A stretch of DNA of 64,000 nt from Cupriavidus campinensis (GCF_905397395.1 NZ_CAJPVH010000008.1:90307-154306); one strand, 5' to 3'. Positions 36,087-46,576 are shown, counted from the stretch's first letter. Numbers and translations: made by a program. Notes: a model not told the origin generated them from the sequence alone.

Positions 36087-36551
36087 ATGATCCAAGACGA
36101 GATTGACCTATTTCCGCTGCAGGCGGTGCGAGTCCGCTCCAATGGGAAGCGCGACTACGAGCCAGCGGCCAAGCGGCGTCTGATTGAGTTCTGCCTTCAA
36201 TCGGGAGCATCGGTTTCGGGCACGGCTCTCAAGGCTGGCATCAACGCTAATCAGTTGCGCAAATGGATTCGGGAGTACCGAGATTCAGCGCAGGCGCGAG
36301 GTGCATTGCCGGCATTCGTGCCGGTTGTCCAGGAGGTTCTGGATTCGCGGCCGATCGAGACACCTGCAAAGGTCGTGGTGCCTCGCCGCGAAGCGGCCTC
36401 AGCGACTGCCGATTCGCCACCGCAGCGAGCGCTACCGCTGGCACTCTTGAGCGCGAAGCTACCCAACGGGGTATCACTCGAGCTCGAATGCGACGAGCGA
36501 CACGTGGCGCTCGTAAGGGCAATGATCGAAGCCCTGAATGGAGGCCATTGA
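36087..36551 (+). CDS. tnpA: IS66 TnpA (small helix-turn-helix protein)
   Basis: A 154-residue IS66 Orf1 protein. The N-terminal helix-turn-helix is visible (YEPAAKRRLIEFCLQSGASV, then ALKAGINANQLRKWIREY). The C-terminal half contains LPNGVSLELECDERH, typical of these proteins. Its stop overlaps the start of tnpB by one base (TGATG). No Shine-Dalgarno is visible because the palindrome occupies that place. Confidence 0.88.
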   Translation: MIQDEIDLFPLQAVRVRSNGKRDYEPAAKRRLIEFCLQSGASVSGTALKAGINANQLRKWIREYRDSAQARGALPAFVPVVQEVLDSRPIETPAKVVVPRREAASATADSPPQRALPLALLSAKLPNGVSLELECDERHVALVRAMIEALNGGH

Positions 36552-36901
36552 TGTTCCGCCTCGACGCTGGGCTGCGGGTGTACCTGCATCGCGACGCTGT
36601 GGACTTCCGTAAGAACATCAACGGCCTGGCACTGCTGGTCGAGCAGGCGCTCGGGCTGGATCCGTTTGCATCTGCTGTATTTGTGTTCCGCAACCAGCGG
36701 GCCGATCGCATCAAGATTCTCGGCTGGGATCGCAACGGCTTCTGGCTACTGTTGAAGCGATTGGAGGCGGACCGGTTTGCTTGGCCACGCGAGGCGTCGG
36801 TGGCCACGCTGACGGTCGAACAGTTGCACTGGCTGCTCGAGGGAATCGACATCGAGGCGATGCGCCGGCACCCGCACCGAGAATACCATCGCGCTGCGTG
36901 A
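36551..36901 (+). CDS. tnpB: IS66 TnpB (Orf2)
   Basis: A 116-residue protein with the family pattern VYLHRDAVDFRKNINGLALL and LGWDRNGFWLLLKRLEADRF. It is full length for IS66 Orf2. It is needed for IS66 transposition but its exact role is not established. Translationally coupled to tnpA. Confidence 0.92.
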   Translation: MFRLDAGLRVYLHRDAVDFRKNINGLALLVEQALGLDPFASAVFVFRNQRADRIKILGWDRNGFWLLLKRLEADRFAWPREASVATLTVEQLHWLLEGIDIEAMRRHPHREYHRAA

Positions 36902-36932
36902 ACGCTGCTTGGCGGCAGCGGTCTAACCCGCC

Positions 36933-38522
36933 ATGCCATCCACGCCCGTCACCGTTACCGCCGCCGAGCTGCAACTGTTGCGAGACGCCGAGCGCGAGCT
37001 CAAGGCAATACTCGCGGAACGCGAGGCAATCAAGGGCGAGCTGCGTGTGATGACGGTCCAGCGAGACCTGCTCTTGGAACAGCTCAAGGCGTTCCAGCGT
37101 AAGCTGTTCGCCGCCAAGAGCGAGGCGCGAGGCTCGGAGCAGAAGGACTTGTTCCTCAATGAGGCCGAAGCCATGGCGGCAGCGGCCGCGCAGCCGGCGC
37201 AGGAAGAAGAAGGTACGCCCGAGACCGAAGTGGCCGGGCACACACGCAAGAAGCGTGGCCGTAAGCCGCTCGACCCGGCGCTGCCCCGTGTCGAGGTTCG
37301 TCACGAACTACCCGAATCGGAACGCGTCTGCCCCCTCGATGGCCAGACTCTGGTCGAGATTGCCGTTGAGGTCAGCGAACAGCTCGACATCGTGCCGCAA
37401 CAGGTCCGCGTGATCCAGCACCAGCGGGTCAAGTACGCCTGCCCATGCTGCGACGGCGGCATCAAGACGACGCCGGCACCGGCACGCATTATTCCCAAGG
37501 GACTCCTTACCGAATCGGCGCTGGCCTGGTGCATCACCTCGAAGTATCAGGATGGCCTGCCGCTGTACCGCCAGGCAGCGCTGCTGCATCGCTTCGGCGG
37601 GGACCTCTCTCGCGGCACCCTGGCCGCAAGCATAGTGCGAGTAGGCCAAGCGGTGCAGCCAATCATCAACCTGCTGCGTGACCATCTGCTGGAAGCAGAC
37701 GTCGTGTACGGTGATGAGACAACGGTACAGGTGCTCAAGGAGTCCGGCAGGCCTGCCCAGAGAAAGAGCTTCCTATGGGCGCAGATGAATGGCACGGGCC
37801 CGCCGGTACGGTTGTTTGCCTATAGCCCCACACGCGAGACAAAGCAGGCTACGGCTCTCTATGCCGGCATCAAGCCTGGGTCGGTGTTGATGACCGACGG
37901 CTATGCACCATACGACGACGTCGCAAACACCTATCAGTTGGTGCACCTCGGATGCTGGGCGCACGCGCGGCGCTACCTGGTCGAGGCGGAGCAAGCCTTG
38001 CCCAAGGACAAGCGCGCCGACCACACGGTCACCGGATTCCTGCAGCGCATCGGCAAGCTGTTTGCCATCGAACGCCACACGCTCGAGATGAGGCCGGAAC
38101 AACGGCAGCAAGTTCGCGCCGAACAAAGCCAGCCGCTGCTGGCCGAGATCGAAACGATGCTGCTGCAACACCTGCATACCGTACTGCCGCAAAGCCTGTT
38201 CGGCAAGGCGCTGCACTACCTGCATGGGCAGTGGCCAAAGCTCGTGCGCTACATCGAGAACGGAACTTGGCCGATCTCGAACAATCCCTGCGAGAACGCG
38301 ATTAGGCCATTCGTGATCGGACGGAGAAACTTCCTCTTCTGCGACACCGTGGCCGGTGCCAACGCCAGCGCAAGTCTTTACTCACTGGTGGAAACCTGCA
38401 AGGCCAACGACGTCGATCCGTATCAGTATCTCGTTGCCTTGTTCAAGGCGTTGCCACACGCACAGACCGCCGACGACTACGAGGCTCTGCTGCCCTGGAC
38501 GCTCAAGTCCTCAGACGCCTAG
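36933..38522 (+). CDS. tnpC: IS66 TnpC transposase
   Basis: A 529-residue DDE transposase. It has an N-terminal leucine-zipper-like coiled coil (about 10-60), a zinc-finger-like segment (KYACPCCDGGIKTTP), the catalytic core (DVVYGDETTVQVLKESGRPA, MTDGYAPYDDV, HLGCWAHARRYLVEAEQALP) and the C-terminal NNPCENAIRPFVIGRRNFLF region with the last Glu. Intact. Confidence 0.95.
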   Translation: MPSTPVTVTAAELQLLRDAERELKAILAEREAIKGELRVMTVQRDLLLEQLKAFQRKLFAAKSEARGSEQKDLFLNEAEAMAAAAAQPAQEEEGTPETEVAGHTRKKRGRKPLDPALPRVEVRHELPESERVCPLDGQTLVEIAVEVSEQLDIVPQQVRVIQHQRVKYACPCCDGGIKTTPAPARIIPKGLLTESALAWCITSKYQDGLPLYRQAALLHRFGGDLSRGTLAASIVRVGQAVQPIINLLRDHLLEADVVYGDETTVQVLKESGRPAQRKSFLWAQMNGTGPPVRLFAYSPTRETKQATALYAGIKPGSVLMTDGYAPYDDVANTYQLVHLGCWAHARRYLVEAEQALPKDKRADHTVTGFLQRIGKLFAIERHTLEMRPEQRQQVRAEQSQPLLAEIETMLLQHLHTVLPQSLFGKALHYLHGQWPKLVRYIENGTWPISNNPCENAIRPFVIGRRNFLFCDTVAGANASASLYSLVETCKANDVDPYQYLVALFKALPHAQTADDYEALLPWTLKSSDA

Positions 38523-38679
38523 CGGATACCGCCGGCGGCCGCAAGGGACGCCCTCAAAAGACCGCTTACCAAACAGTCATACAAAAGATCCTTGTCAAGG
38601 AAATCAGGGGCGACGATCAGCACCAGGTGCGGCACATCAATTGGCGCGAAAGCGTACACAGGCCGCTAGGAGCGAGAGT

Positions 38680-38808
38680 ATGAACAAATCGTCAATTTGG
38701 AAAGTCATCTTGATTGTGTGCGCCGCCGTCGGCGTGATTGCCATCCTTGGTGTGGTAGGGATGCTTTTGATGCATCAGCGCATGATGGGCGGTCTGAGCT
38801 GTTGCTAG
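38680..38808 (+). CDS. small membrane protein beside IS66
   Basis: A 42-residue protein with one helix (VILIVCAAVGVIAILGVVGM) and a Met/His/Cys tail (LLMHQRMMGGLSCC) that could bind copper or silver. TAGGAGCGAG precedes the ATG. It points away from the cus operon. Similar tiny proteins accompany metal efflux systems, but no function is proven. Confidence 0.6.
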   Translation: MNKSSIWKVILIVCAAVGVIAILGVVGMLLMHQRMMGGLSCC

Positions 38809-38909
38809 TCCGGGTAAGCAACGTAGCGGCGCCTGGGCACCGGAATGGAAGCCCCCAGCCGTGCGAGCCATTGCAAGGAGGTAACCAGTGGACGCCCCCT
38901 TTCCGACCG

Positions 38910-39155
38910 CTATTTGCTCCGTCTGCTCGACTTCCTGGTGCGCTTGCGCGAGACCGTGCCATGCTGGTCGCGAATTCGCCGGGGGCCGTGCCGTCGTCGC
39001 AGATACCAAGCAAACAGTCCGAGCATACAAAGGAGGATGGCCAGTGAGCTCAGGACGACGACGAGGACATCGTGGGGCAGATCAAAAGGGTTGTGGCGCA
39101 CGGTCTGATTCGATTCGGAGTTGGCTTGCCAGGATCGTTGCGCAGTGGCGCCCAT
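38910..39155 (-). CDS. putative small membrane protein after cusF
   Basis: An 81-codon frame with one clear membrane helix (DVLVVVLSSLAILLCMLGLF) and a very basic C-terminus (AWYLRRRHGPRR). It lies 78 bases after cusF in the same direction and a partial copy exists left of IS66. The start is uncertain (the frame is open to 39197) and there is no good Shine-Dalgarno. The opposite strand has a strong AAGGAGGT before a GTG at 38888, so the coding strand is not settled. Confidence 0.45.
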   Translation of the reverse strand: MGATAQRSWQANSESNQTVRHNPFDLPHDVLVVVLSSLAILLCMLGLFAWYLRRRHGPRRIRDQHGTVSRKRTRKSSRRSK

Positions 39156-39233
39156 GGCTGCCAGCGTGACGTTGCTAGGCCATGCCGTGACGCGCACGGC
39201 CGCCGGCGGCGAACCCGTGCGCGCATGGGGCGA

Positions 39234-39572
39234 TTACTTGCGCTGCATATCCACGACCGTCGGCGCGCCATCCACCTTGTCGAATGTCACCGACACGGCA
39301 TCGCCTTCCTTGAACTTGCCAAGCGAGGCGCGATCCTTGACCGGGAACACCATGGTCATGCCGGGCATGCCCAGATTCTCGATCGGGCCGTGCTTGAGCG
39401 TGACCTTCCCGGTTTGCGCATCAATCTTCTTGATTTCTGCGGGCACCGGCCGAGCTGCCTGTTGCGAGGCGGCGGGCGCCTTCATGTCCATGCCGTCCAT
39501 CGAACCCGCGGCGAACACGGCCGGCGCGGCAATGATGGCCAGGGCGGCGGCGAGGGTCTTGAGGTGTTTCAT
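39234..39572 (-). CDS. cusF: CusF-like periplasmic Cu/Ag chaperone
   Basis: A 112-residue exported protein: signal peptide, a Met-rich linker ([12 protein letters not shown]) and the CusF barrel ([20 protein letters not shown]) with the His, Met-Pro-Gly-Met and preceding residues used for Cu(I)/Ag(I). It delivers metal to the efflux complex. AGGAGG lies upstream and the ATG overlaps the cusA stop by 4 nt. Confidence 0.93.
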   Translation of the reverse strand: MKHLKTLAAALAIIAAPAVFAAGSMDGMDMKAPAASQQAARPVPAEIKKIDAQTGKVTLKHGPIENLGMPGMTMVFPVKDRASLGKFKEGDAVSVTFDKVDGAPTVVDMQRK

Positions 39573-42500
39573 TGTGATTCCTCCTGAGGTGTGAGGTTGG
39601 GGGAAAGGGAAGCCTGCTTGATCTGACGGCGGCGTAGCAGCAGATACACCGCCGGGACCACAAACATGGACAGCAGCGGCGCCGTCACCATGCCGCCGAC
39701 CATCGGTGCAGCGATGCGCTGCATCACTTCTGAGCCGGTTCCGTGCGACCACATGATCGGAAGCAGGCCGGCCAGAATTACAGCTACGGTCATCGCTTTC
39801 GGGCGCACACGCAGCACGGCGCCTTCCTGGATGGCATCGAGCAGGGCCGCAAGACTGTTTTGCCCATCCTCGAGCCGTTCCTGCCAGGCATGCTTCAGAT
39901 AGAGCAGCATGATGACGCCGAATTCCGCAGCGACCCCGGCCAGTGCAATGAAGCCGACAATCCCGGCCACCGACAGGTTGTATCCCAGCAGATAGAGTAG
40001 CCAGAAGCCGCCGATTAAGGCCAGCGGTAGAGTGCCCATGATGAGCAGCGCCTCATCCAGCCGGCCGAATACCAGGTAGAGCAAGACGAAGATGATCAGC
40101 AGGGTGAACGGGACCACTACCTTCAGCTTCGCGGTGGCGCGCTCGAGATACTCGAATTGTCCCGACCAGCTCAGGGAGTACCCGGCTGGCATCGGGACGG
40201 CTCTGGCGACTGCCACCTGCATGTCTTGCACGGCAGAGCGCAGGTCCCTGCCGCGAATGTCGACGTAGATCCACCCGGAGAGCCGCGCATTTTCACTGCG
40301 CAACATGGGCGGCCCTTGCACAACCTGGATGCGCGCAACGTCGGCCAGCGTGATTTGCAGCCCCTTGTCGGTCACGATCGGTAGTCTGCGCAGTTGCTCG
40401 ATGGAGTCCCGATAGTCGCGCGGATACCTGACATTGATCGGAAAGCGCGCAAGCCCGTCGACCACTTCGCCGACGTTTTCGCCACCGATGGCCGACGAGA
40501 CGATCGCCTGAACGTCGTCAATGTTCAGGCCATACCGGCCCGCAGCCGCCCGGTCGATATCGACGTCGATGTACCGCCCGCCAGTGAGCCGCTCGGCCAG
40601 CGCGGAGGTGACTCCGGGAACCGACTTGACGGCCTCCTCGATGCGCGTGGCCAGTCGATCGATTTCCTTCAGGTCCGTACCGGCGACCTTGATCCCCACC
40701 GGGCTTTTGATGCCGGTGGCGAGCATGTCGATGCGGTTGCGGATCGGTGGCACCCAGATGTTGGACAGCCCTGGCACCCTGACGACCCGATCGAGCTCCT
40801 CCACCAGCTTGTCGGTGGTCATGCCGGCACGCCATTGGTCCTTGGGCTTGAACTGGACGGTGGTCTCGAACATCTCGATCGGCGCCGGATCGGTGGCGGT
40901 ATCGGCGCGGCCCGCCTTGCCGTACACCGTCGCGACCTCTGGCACTGTCTTGATGAGCCGATCAGTCTGCTGCAGGAGCTGGGAGGCCTTGCCTGCGGAA
41001 AGGCCCGACAACGCAGAGGGCATGTAGAGCAGATCGCCTTCATCCAGGGGCGGCATGAATTCGCCGCCAATGCGCATAATGGGCCACGCGGTGGCGATCA
41101 GCAGCACGGCGGCGATCGCCAGCGTGGTCTTCGGATACGTGAGCACCTTGCCGAGCAATGGCTGGTAGCCGCGAATCAGCCAGCGATTGAGCGGATTGGC
41201 CTGCTCCGACGGAATTTTTCCGCGGATCATGTAACCCATCAGCACCGGTACCAAGGTGACGGACAATCCGGCAGCGGCTGCCATGGAATAGGTCTTGGTG
41301 AAGGCCAGCGGCGAGAAGAGCCGGCCCTCCTGCGCCTCCAGCGTGAACACCGGAATGAACGACAACGTGATGATCAGCAGCGAGAAGAACAGGGCCGGCC
41401 CAACCTCGGCGGCAGATTTGCCGATGACGCGCCAGTGTTCATGGGCGCTGAGTTCGCGCTGCGGATTGTCGGCATGCCAGTGCTCGAGATGCTTGTGCGC
41501 GTTCTCGATCATGACCACCGCGGCATCGACCATCGCGCCGATGGCGATGGCAATCCCACCCAGCGACATGATGTTGGCATTGACGCCCTGGTAGCGCATC
41601 ACCAGGAAGGCGGCCAGCACGCCCAGCGGTAGCGAGACGATGGCCACCAGCGCCGAGCGCAGGTGAAACAGGAACACCAGGCAGACCAGCGCCACGACCG
41701 CAAATTCCTCGATCAGCTTGGTGGTGAGATTGGCCACCGCCCGCTTGATCAGTGCCGAGCGGTCGTACGTCGTAACGATCTCGACGCCCTTGGGCAGGCT
41801 CTTCTGTAGGGTGGCGAGCTTGGCCTTGACCGCTTCAATGGTCTCCAGGGCGTTCTTGCCCGAGCGCAGCACGATGACGCCGCCGGCCACTTCGCCCTGG
41901 CCATTCAGCTCGGCAATGCCACGCCGCATCTCGGGGCCGAGCTGCACAGTGGCAACGTCACCCAGCCGTACCGGGATGCCGGCGTCGCTGGTGACCAGCG
42001 GAATCTGGCGAAAGTCGTCCAGCGTTTTCAGATAGCCGGTCGCCCGCACCATGTACTCCGCTTCGCCCAACTCCAGCACCGAGCCGCCGGTTTCCTGGTT
42101 GGCGCCCTTGAGCGCTGCCAGCACCTTGGCCTGCGATAGGTTATAGGCGCGCAGTCGATCCGGCATCAGCACGATCTGGTATTGCTTGACCATGCCGCCG
42201 AGCGAGGCCACTTCGGCGACGTTGGGCAGGGACTTGAGCTCGAAGCGCAGGAACCAGTCCTGCAGCCCCCGTAGCTGGCTGAGGTCATGCTGGCCGGTCT
42301 TGTCCACCAAGGCATACTCATAGATCCAGCCGACGCCGGTTGCATCGGGACCGAGCGCGGGCTTGGCTGCCGCCGGCAGCCGCGACTGCACCTGATTCAG
42401 GTACTCGAGCACGCGCGAGCGCGCCCAGTACAGGTCCGTGCCGTCTTCGAACAGCACATAGACATAGGAGTCACCGAAGAACGAGTAGCCGCGCACGGTC

Positions 42501-42739
42501 TTGGCGCCGGGCACCGATAGCATGGTCGTGGTGAGCGGATAGGTCACCTGGTTTTCCACGATCTGCGGCGCCTGGCCAGGGAAGGGCGTGCGGATGATCA
42601 CTTGCACGTCGGACAGGTCTGGCAGCGCGTCAAGCGGCGTACTCTGTACCGCCCAAAGCCCCCAGGCGGTCACCATGACCGTGGCGAGCAGCACCAGGAA
42701 GCGATTGCGGATGGAGGCGAGGATGAGCCGGGCAATCAT
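39569..42739 (-). CDS. cusA: CusA/SilA-type heavy-metal RND transporter
   Basis: A 1,056-residue inner-membrane proton-driven pump that moves Cu(I)/Ag(I) into the CusC channel. It has the HME-RND pattern: [19 protein letters not shown] at the start, a large periplasmic domain, the [20 protein letters not shown] motif of helix 4 with its acidic proton relay, [29 protein letters not shown], and a second periplasmic domain. The ATG at 42739 overlaps the cusB stop by 4 nt. Frame intact. Confidence 0.96.
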   Translation of the reverse strand: MIARLILASIRNRFLVLLATVMVTAWGLWAVQSTPLDALPDLSDVQVIIRTPFPGQAPQIVENQVTYPLTTTMLSVPGAKTVRGYSFFGDSYVYVLFEDGTDLYWARSRVLEYLNQVQSRLPAAAKPALGPDATGVGWIYEYALVDKTGQHDLSQLRGLQDWFLRFELKSLPNVAEVASLGGMVKQYQIVLMPDRLRAYNLSQAKVLAALKGANQETGGSVLELGEAEYMVRATGYLKTLDDFRQIPLVTSDAGIPVRLGDVATVQLGPEMRRGIAELNGQGEVAGGVIVLRSGKNALETIEAVKAKLATLQKSLPKGVEIVTTYDRSALIKRAVANLTTKLIEEFAVVALVCLVFLFHLRSALVAIVSLPLGVLAAFLVMRYQGVNANIMSLGGIAIAIGAMVDAAVVMIENAHKHLEHWHADNPQRELSAHEHWRVIGKSAAEVGPALFFSLLIITLSFIPVFTLEAQEGRLFSPLAFTKTYSMAAAAGLSVTLVPVLMGYMIRGKIPSEQANPLNRWLIRGYQPLLGKVLTYPKTTLAIAAVLLIATAWPIMRIGGEFMPPLDEGDLLYMPSALSGLSAGKASQLLQQTDRLIKTVPEVATVYGKAGRADTATDPAPIEMFETTVQFKPKDQWRAGMTTDKLVEELDRVVRVPGLSNIWVPPIRNRIDMLATGIKSPVGIKVAGTDLKEIDRLATRIEEAVKSVPGVTSALAERLTGGRYIDVDIDRAAAGRYGLNIDDVQAIVSSAIGGENVGEVVDGLARFPINVRYPRDYRDSIEQLRRLPIVTDKGLQITLADVARIQVVQGPPMLRSENARLSGWIYVDIRGRDLRSAVQDMQVAVARAVPMPAGYSLSWSGQFEYLERATAKLKVVVPFTLLIIFVLLYLVFGRLDEALLIMGTLPLALIGGFWLLYLLGYNLSVAGIVGFIALAGVAAEFGVIMLLYLKHAWQERLEDGQNSLAALLDAIQEGAVLRVRPKAMTVAVILAGLLPIMWSHGTGSEVMQRIAAPMVGGMVTAPLLSMFVVPAVYLLLRRRQIKQASLSPNLTPQEESQ

Positions 42740-44304
42740 GGCTTCGCTCCTGCAACGGCGGCGGCCGACTCGACCGCGGACAGGGTCGCCACGCCGTCCT
42801 TGTCCAGTCCGAAGCGGAACCGGACCTGATCCCCTGGCTTGAATCCCTTGGGCATGCCGGCTGGCGGCGCGGCAAACTCCATCGTCATGGCGCCCCACTG
42901 CGCCGACGGAATGGGGCCATGGGAGATCGTCATGCTCTGCTCGGTGACGGTCTCGATCCGGCCGACGCCTTGATGTTCCGGCCCGGGCGCTGCAGCGGCG
43001 CCAGGCGCCGACGCGCCGGCTGCAGAGGCGGCCGTGGGCGCGGTCATGCGCTGCGCGGTGCCGCGCAGGCTCGCCTCCGAGTCGATCAGGAACTGTCCGG
43101 ACACGACCACCTTCTGGCCCGCTTTGAGGCCCTCAATGACTTCGGTTTGGCCGCCTGCAGCCGCGCCGGTCTTGACCTCCACGGGGCTGAACCCGCCCTG
43201 GCCGGATGCCACCATCGCGACCGTGCGTGTGCCGGTACGGATCAGCGCCTCGGTGGGCACGAGCAGGCGATCCGGCCCAGGAGCGGCGTCAAAGCGCACC
43301 GAGACAAACATGCCGGGCAAGAGCTGACGGGCCTTGTTCTGCAATTCGATGCGCACCTTGACCGTGCGGGTACCGGCGCTGATATCTGGCAGGATGGCGT
43401 CGACCTTGCCCGACAGCGTCTGGCCGGGCAAGGCTGCCGCGGTGGCCGACACGGTCTGGCCGGGCCGCAACGGGGCGGCCTGACTCTCAGGCACCTCGGC
43501 GATCACCCAAACGGTTGCTAGGCTCGCAATGCGAAACAGGGTCGTTCCCGGCGAAACCGTCATGCCATCGCGCGCACCGATTTCGGTGACGATGCCGTCG
43601 ACCGAACTGGTGACCGTCAGCCGCGGCTGCAGTTTGCCGGTGGACTGCACCAACCGGATATGACTCTCGGTCATGCCCACCTGACGCATGCGCGCAATGG
43701 CGGCCTCGCGCAGCTCGCGCTGGAGGCTGCCGTCCATCCGGCTCACGGCCAGATATTCCTCCTGCGCCGCGACCCATTCCGGCGCATAGATTTGCGCCAA
43801 CGCTTGACCTTTGCTGACCGGATCGAGGGTGGTCCGAGCGTACGCGTGCTCCACGAATCCGCTGGTGCGGGCCTGCAGCACTTCGATGCTGCGTTCATTG
43901 AACGCGACATTGCCCGGCACTTGAAGTGCGGCCTCGAGTCGGCCGGTCTTCACCTCGATCGTGCGGATGCCAAGGTTCTGTGTCACGCGGCTGTCGATGG
44001 TGACGGCCGCGCCGCCGCTGGCTTCTTCGTACACCGGCGACAACGGCATATCCATGTACGGCGACTTGCCCGGCTTGTCAAAGCGCTGTCCGGGCACCAT
44101 CGGGTCGTGCCAGTAGAGAATGCGCTTGCCAGTTTTCGGGTCAATGTCCCCAGCCTTGAGGGCGGCACCGCTGGCGCTGCTGCCAGAGGTTGCCGACGCG
44201 GGCGACTGCTGGCGCCCTTGCTGTTGACCGAGGTAATAGGCAGCCCCAACGCTTGCCACCACCATCAGGCCTGCCACCGTCCGTGCAATCGTGGTCTTGT
44301 TCAT
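42736..44304 (-). CDS. cusB: CusB/SilB-type membrane fusion protein with a C-terminal CusF-like domain
   Basis: A 522-residue periplasmic adaptor. It has an N-terminal anchor, a heavy-metal-binding segment ([20 protein letters not shown], then [11 protein letters not shown]), barrel-sandwich and helical regions, and after an Ala/Pro linker a CusF-like domain ([20 protein letters not shown]). A fused CusF domain is known in Cupriavidus SilB. A separate CusF gene is also present here, so the system has two such modules. It overlaps both neighbours by 4 nt. Confidence 0.95.
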   Translation of the reverse strand: MNKTTIARTVAGLMVVASVGAAYYLGQQQGRQQSPASATSGSSASGAALKAGDIDPKTGKRILYWHDPMVPGQRFDKPGKSPYMDMPLSPVYEEASGGAAVTIDSRVTQNLGIRTIEVKTGRLEAALQVPGNVAFNERSIEVLQARTSGFVEHAYARTTLDPVSKGQALAQIYAPEWVAAQEEYLAVSRMDGSLQRELREAAIARMRQVGMTESHIRLVQSTGKLQPRLTVTSSVDGIVTEIGARDGMTVSPGTTLFRIASLATVWVIAEVPESQAAPLRPGQTVSATAAALPGQTLSGKVDAILPDISAGTRTVKVRIELQNKARQLLPGMFVSVRFDAAPGPDRLLVPTEALIRTGTRTVAMVASGQGGFSPVEVKTGAAAGGQTEVIEGLKAGQKVVVSGQFLIDSEASLRGTAQRMTAPTAASAAGASAPGAAAAPGPEHQGVGRIETVTEQSMTISHGPIPSAQWGAMTMEFAAPPAGMPKGFKPGDQVRFRFGLDKDGVATLSAVESAAAVAGAKP

Positions 44305-45608
44305 GGTTGAGCTCCTTGCAGTGACGTGGGCTGGACTGCGGTGGGTAACGGCATCAGGAAGGTCAGGTCCGCCCAGAGTCGGGCGGTGGCGGCCTCAAGT
44401 TTGAGGCGCTCAAGCGAAATATTGAGCGCCTTGCGGCTGGCATCGGCCACGGCGGTCAGGGTGCCGGCACCCGCTCGATAGGCAGTCAGGGCCGCTTCGG
44501 TCTGTGCCTTGGCCAGCGGCACCGTGGTGCTCCGATAGCGCTCGAGCCGCGCCTGGCTGAGCGCCAGCTCTGCCTGCTTGCCGCGCAACTGCCCGAGCAA
44601 GCCGCGGCGTACGACTTCGGCTTGCGCGCGCGCGGCGTCGGCCTGCGCAAGCTTTGCGGCCAGTTCCCGATCCTGGCGATGCTTCTGGTCCCAGGGAAGC
44701 GGCAGTGAGACGTTGAGCGAAACCATGTTGGAGTAGGCGGGGCCGCGCTGGCTGTACATCAGTTCCACGCTCACATCCGGGATCTTGTTCTCCCGAGCGA
44801 CCCGGCTTTCCGCCTCGGCGACGCCAACCTGTGCCTCGGCCGCCGCCACCTCCGGCAGTTGCGCCACGCCGCCGGCATCCAAGGTATTGAGCCAGGCCGG
44901 CGCCTCAAAGCCAGGGGGTTCGGCCAGGGGAAGTTCTGCAGCCTCGCCCACCCAGCGTCGCAGCATCGCTCGGGCTGATACCAGTGCGGCGCGGGCCTCG
45001 TCTTCGCGATCTTGCAGTTGACGGAGCTCCAGTTCGGCGGCCAGGATGTCGGCACGGGAGCCGCGGTTGCCGCGATAGGCGGCCTGCGCCGCGTCTACCA
45101 TCAGCTTGATGGATTGCGCTTGCTCATTGAGCACGCTGTAGGCACGTTCGGCGTTCCAGCGGTCCAGCCAGGCCGTCGCGGCGCCGCGCTGCACCGTCGC
45201 CAGCGCCGCCGTACGCTGGGCCTCTGCCGAAGACGCCTCGGCTTCGAAGCGCTGGGCGCGAGCCTCACGCTTGGCCGATCGCGTGAACTCCTGCATCAGG
45301 CTGATCGAGCGCATCGTCATCGATTCCGTGCCGAGGGAAAACCGGTCGGGTCCGTTCGCCGGCACGTTATTGACGCCAACCTTCAGGACTGGGTCAGGTA
45401 ACTGCCGGCCAGCCACCGCCATCTCGATGGCGGACTGGACCGCCGAGTGCGATGTTTCGGCATCCGTCGAGTGGGAAGACGCGAGCGCCACGGCTTCCTG
45501 CAAGGAGAGTGCGGCCGCGGGTTGCGCCCATCCGGGATGGGCAGCGGCGAACAGCGTAAGGGCGAGCGTCAGATGGCACCCATACGCAAAGGGAAAACGC
45601 AAATGCAT
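44301..45608 (-). CDS. cusC: CusC/SilC/CzcC-type outer membrane efflux channel
   Basis: A 435-residue outer-membrane factor with signal peptide (ending HPGWAQP) and two helical-barrel repeats rich in Ala/Glu/Gln. Typical segments are SLMQEFTRSAKREARAQRFE and LNVSLPLPWDQKHRQDRELA. There is no lipobox Cys. The ATG at 45608 has CGGAGGC upstream. It completes the tripartite system with CusB and CusA. Confidence 0.92.
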   Translation of the reverse strand: MHLRFPFAYGCHLTLALTLFAAAHPGWAQPAAALSLQEAVALASSHSTDAETSHSAVQSAIEMAVAGRQLPDPVLKVGVNNVPANGPDRFSLGTESMTMRSISLMQEFTRSAKREARAQRFEAEASSAEAQRTAALATVQRGAATAWLDRWNAERAYSVLNEQAQSIKLMVDAAQAAYRGNRGSRADILAAELELRQLQDREDEARAALVSARAMLRRWVGEAAELPLAEPPGFEAPAWLNTLDAGGVAQLPEVAAAEAQVGVAEAESRVARENKIPDVSVELMYSQRGPAYSNMVSLNVSLPLPWDQKHRQDRELAAKLAQADAARAQAEVVRRGLLGQLRGKQAELALSQARLERYRSTTVPLAKAQTEAALTAYRAGAGTLTAVADASRKALNISLERLKLEAATARLWADLTFLMPLPTAVQPTSLQGAQP

Positions 45609-45681
45609 AAAGCCTCCGCTAAGCAACGACCACCCTGAACACCATGGTTTCAGGGCACGATAGCAAGCATTGCTTCGGAGG

Positions 45682-46080
45682 CTAGTTTCGGAAACAGCAG
45701 TGGAGAATGGGCAGGGGGCGAGGGGGCGCGCGCGGCACCGCGTCGGCGTAGACCGCTCGCTGGCTGACGAATATCGGCACCATCGCCGGCTCAACCAGAT
45801 TGACAAGCACGGGCTGGAACGCAGGAATCTGCGGGCTGGGGTGGTCGGCCGACTTGGAGCCAAGCTGGCAGTGCTCCAGGCACAAGCCATCATGGGCAGC
45901 CGGCGCTTCGGCCTTCTGCGTCATCTCGGGACAGGACTCCGTCATCCCGGCCATGTCCGCCATGCCGTCCATCGAATACCGGCTGCCCGCGCAGGCGTAG
46001 GCGGCCGCTGCCAGCTGAACTGTCAGGAATGTACTCAGCAGGAAGGCGGCAAGCCAAAGCCGGCGAAAACGGGTACGCAC
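45682..46080 (-). CDS. Met/Cys/His-rich exported protein preceding cusC (CusD/SilD-like position)
   Basis: A 132-residue protein from a GTG at 46080, with signal peptide (LWLAAFLLSTFLTVQLAAAA) and motifs DGMADMAGMTESCPEMTQ and HDGLCLEHCQLGS that look like copper/silver ligands. A small exported protein of this kind heads the cusDCBAF and silDCBA operons of Cupriavidus as I recall; equivalence is inferred from position. No good Shine-Dalgarno was seen. Confidence 0.7.
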   Translation of the reverse strand: MRTRFRRLWLAAFLLSTFLTVQLAAAAYACAGSRYSMDGMADMAGMTESCPEMTQKAEAPAAHDGLCLEHCQLGSKSADHPSPQIPAFQPVLVNLVEPAMVPIFVSQRAVYADAVPRAPPRPLPILHCCFRN

Positions 46081-46198
46081 GTTGAAGATGTCCGATTTGA
46101 GCCGAATGGTAGCAGCGTTTGGCCGCTTTCGGCACTTTGCCCTCGCGGCCGTTTGCCGCAGATCAAATGCAGACGGGGTAGCCCATCCGGGGAGCGTT

Positions 46199-46227
46199 CC
46201 GGCGAGCCACGCAAACTAGCTCGCCGG
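46199..46227. repeat. 9-bp stem hairpin between small cus-region genes
   Basis: CCGGCGAGC and GCTCGCCGG pair around an 11-nt loop, 14 bases after the stop of the 65-residue gene on the minus strand. No T-run follows; it may be a weak terminator or mRNA stabiliser. Confidence 0.5.
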
Positions 46228-46240
46228 TTTCCAGGCTCGG

Positions 46241-46438
46241 TTACTTGGGCTGCCCCAACATTTCGCGGCACTTTTGCATCATCGCCGCGTGGTCCTCCGT
46301 CTGCTGTTTTTGTTGTTGCGCCTCAGCCCGCTTGGCATTACGAGCCTTTTCGATCACATACCAGTCCGGACCGGCGACCGCTGACAGCGAGAGCCCCAGG
46401 GCGACGGCGCCCCCTAGCGCGTGAAGAAAGAATTTCAT
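46241..46438 (-). CDS. small exported protein
   Basis: A 65-residue protein with signal peptide (LGGAVALGLSLSAVAG) and a charged helical mature part (PDWYVIEKARNAKRAEAQQQ, ending MMQKCREMLGQPK). GAGGAAC precedes the ATG. The Met-Met and Cys residues near the end may bind metal. It lies between two other small exported proteins upstream of cusC. Confidence 0.72.
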   Translation of the reverse strand: MKFFLHALGGAVALGLSLSAVAGPDWYVIEKARNAKRAEAQQQKQQTEDHAAMMQKCREMLGQPK

Positions 46439-46576
46439 GATGTTCCTCGTTCTGGGTATGCAGCGCGCCGCCTAAACCCACCAGCGAGCGGCAGGCGACA
46501 CTGCAAATGTCGAAATCAGACAGGAGCACGTTGGTGCGATGGCACCCAGTGCGGCACCCTGCCGTGCGGGACCGCC

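Larger units (their letters stand above)
36005..38657 (+). mobile_element. IS66-family insertion sequence
   Basis: About 2.65 kb with the three-gene organisation of IS66 (tnpA, tnpB, tnpC). The left end begins GTAAGCGCTCAATTGACG. The right end, read inward, begins GTACGCTTTCGCGCCAATTG, an imperfect inverted repeat. The 8-bp flanks (CAAACAGT and ACAGGCCG) do not match, which suggests rearrangement after insertion. The exact right edge is uncertain by a few bases. Confidence 0.88.

Noticed and set aside
40394..41632. 412-codon plus-strand frame over cusA
   Set aside because: Antisense shadow of a conserved pump gene; the product has repeated His/Gly/Arg composition without motifs.
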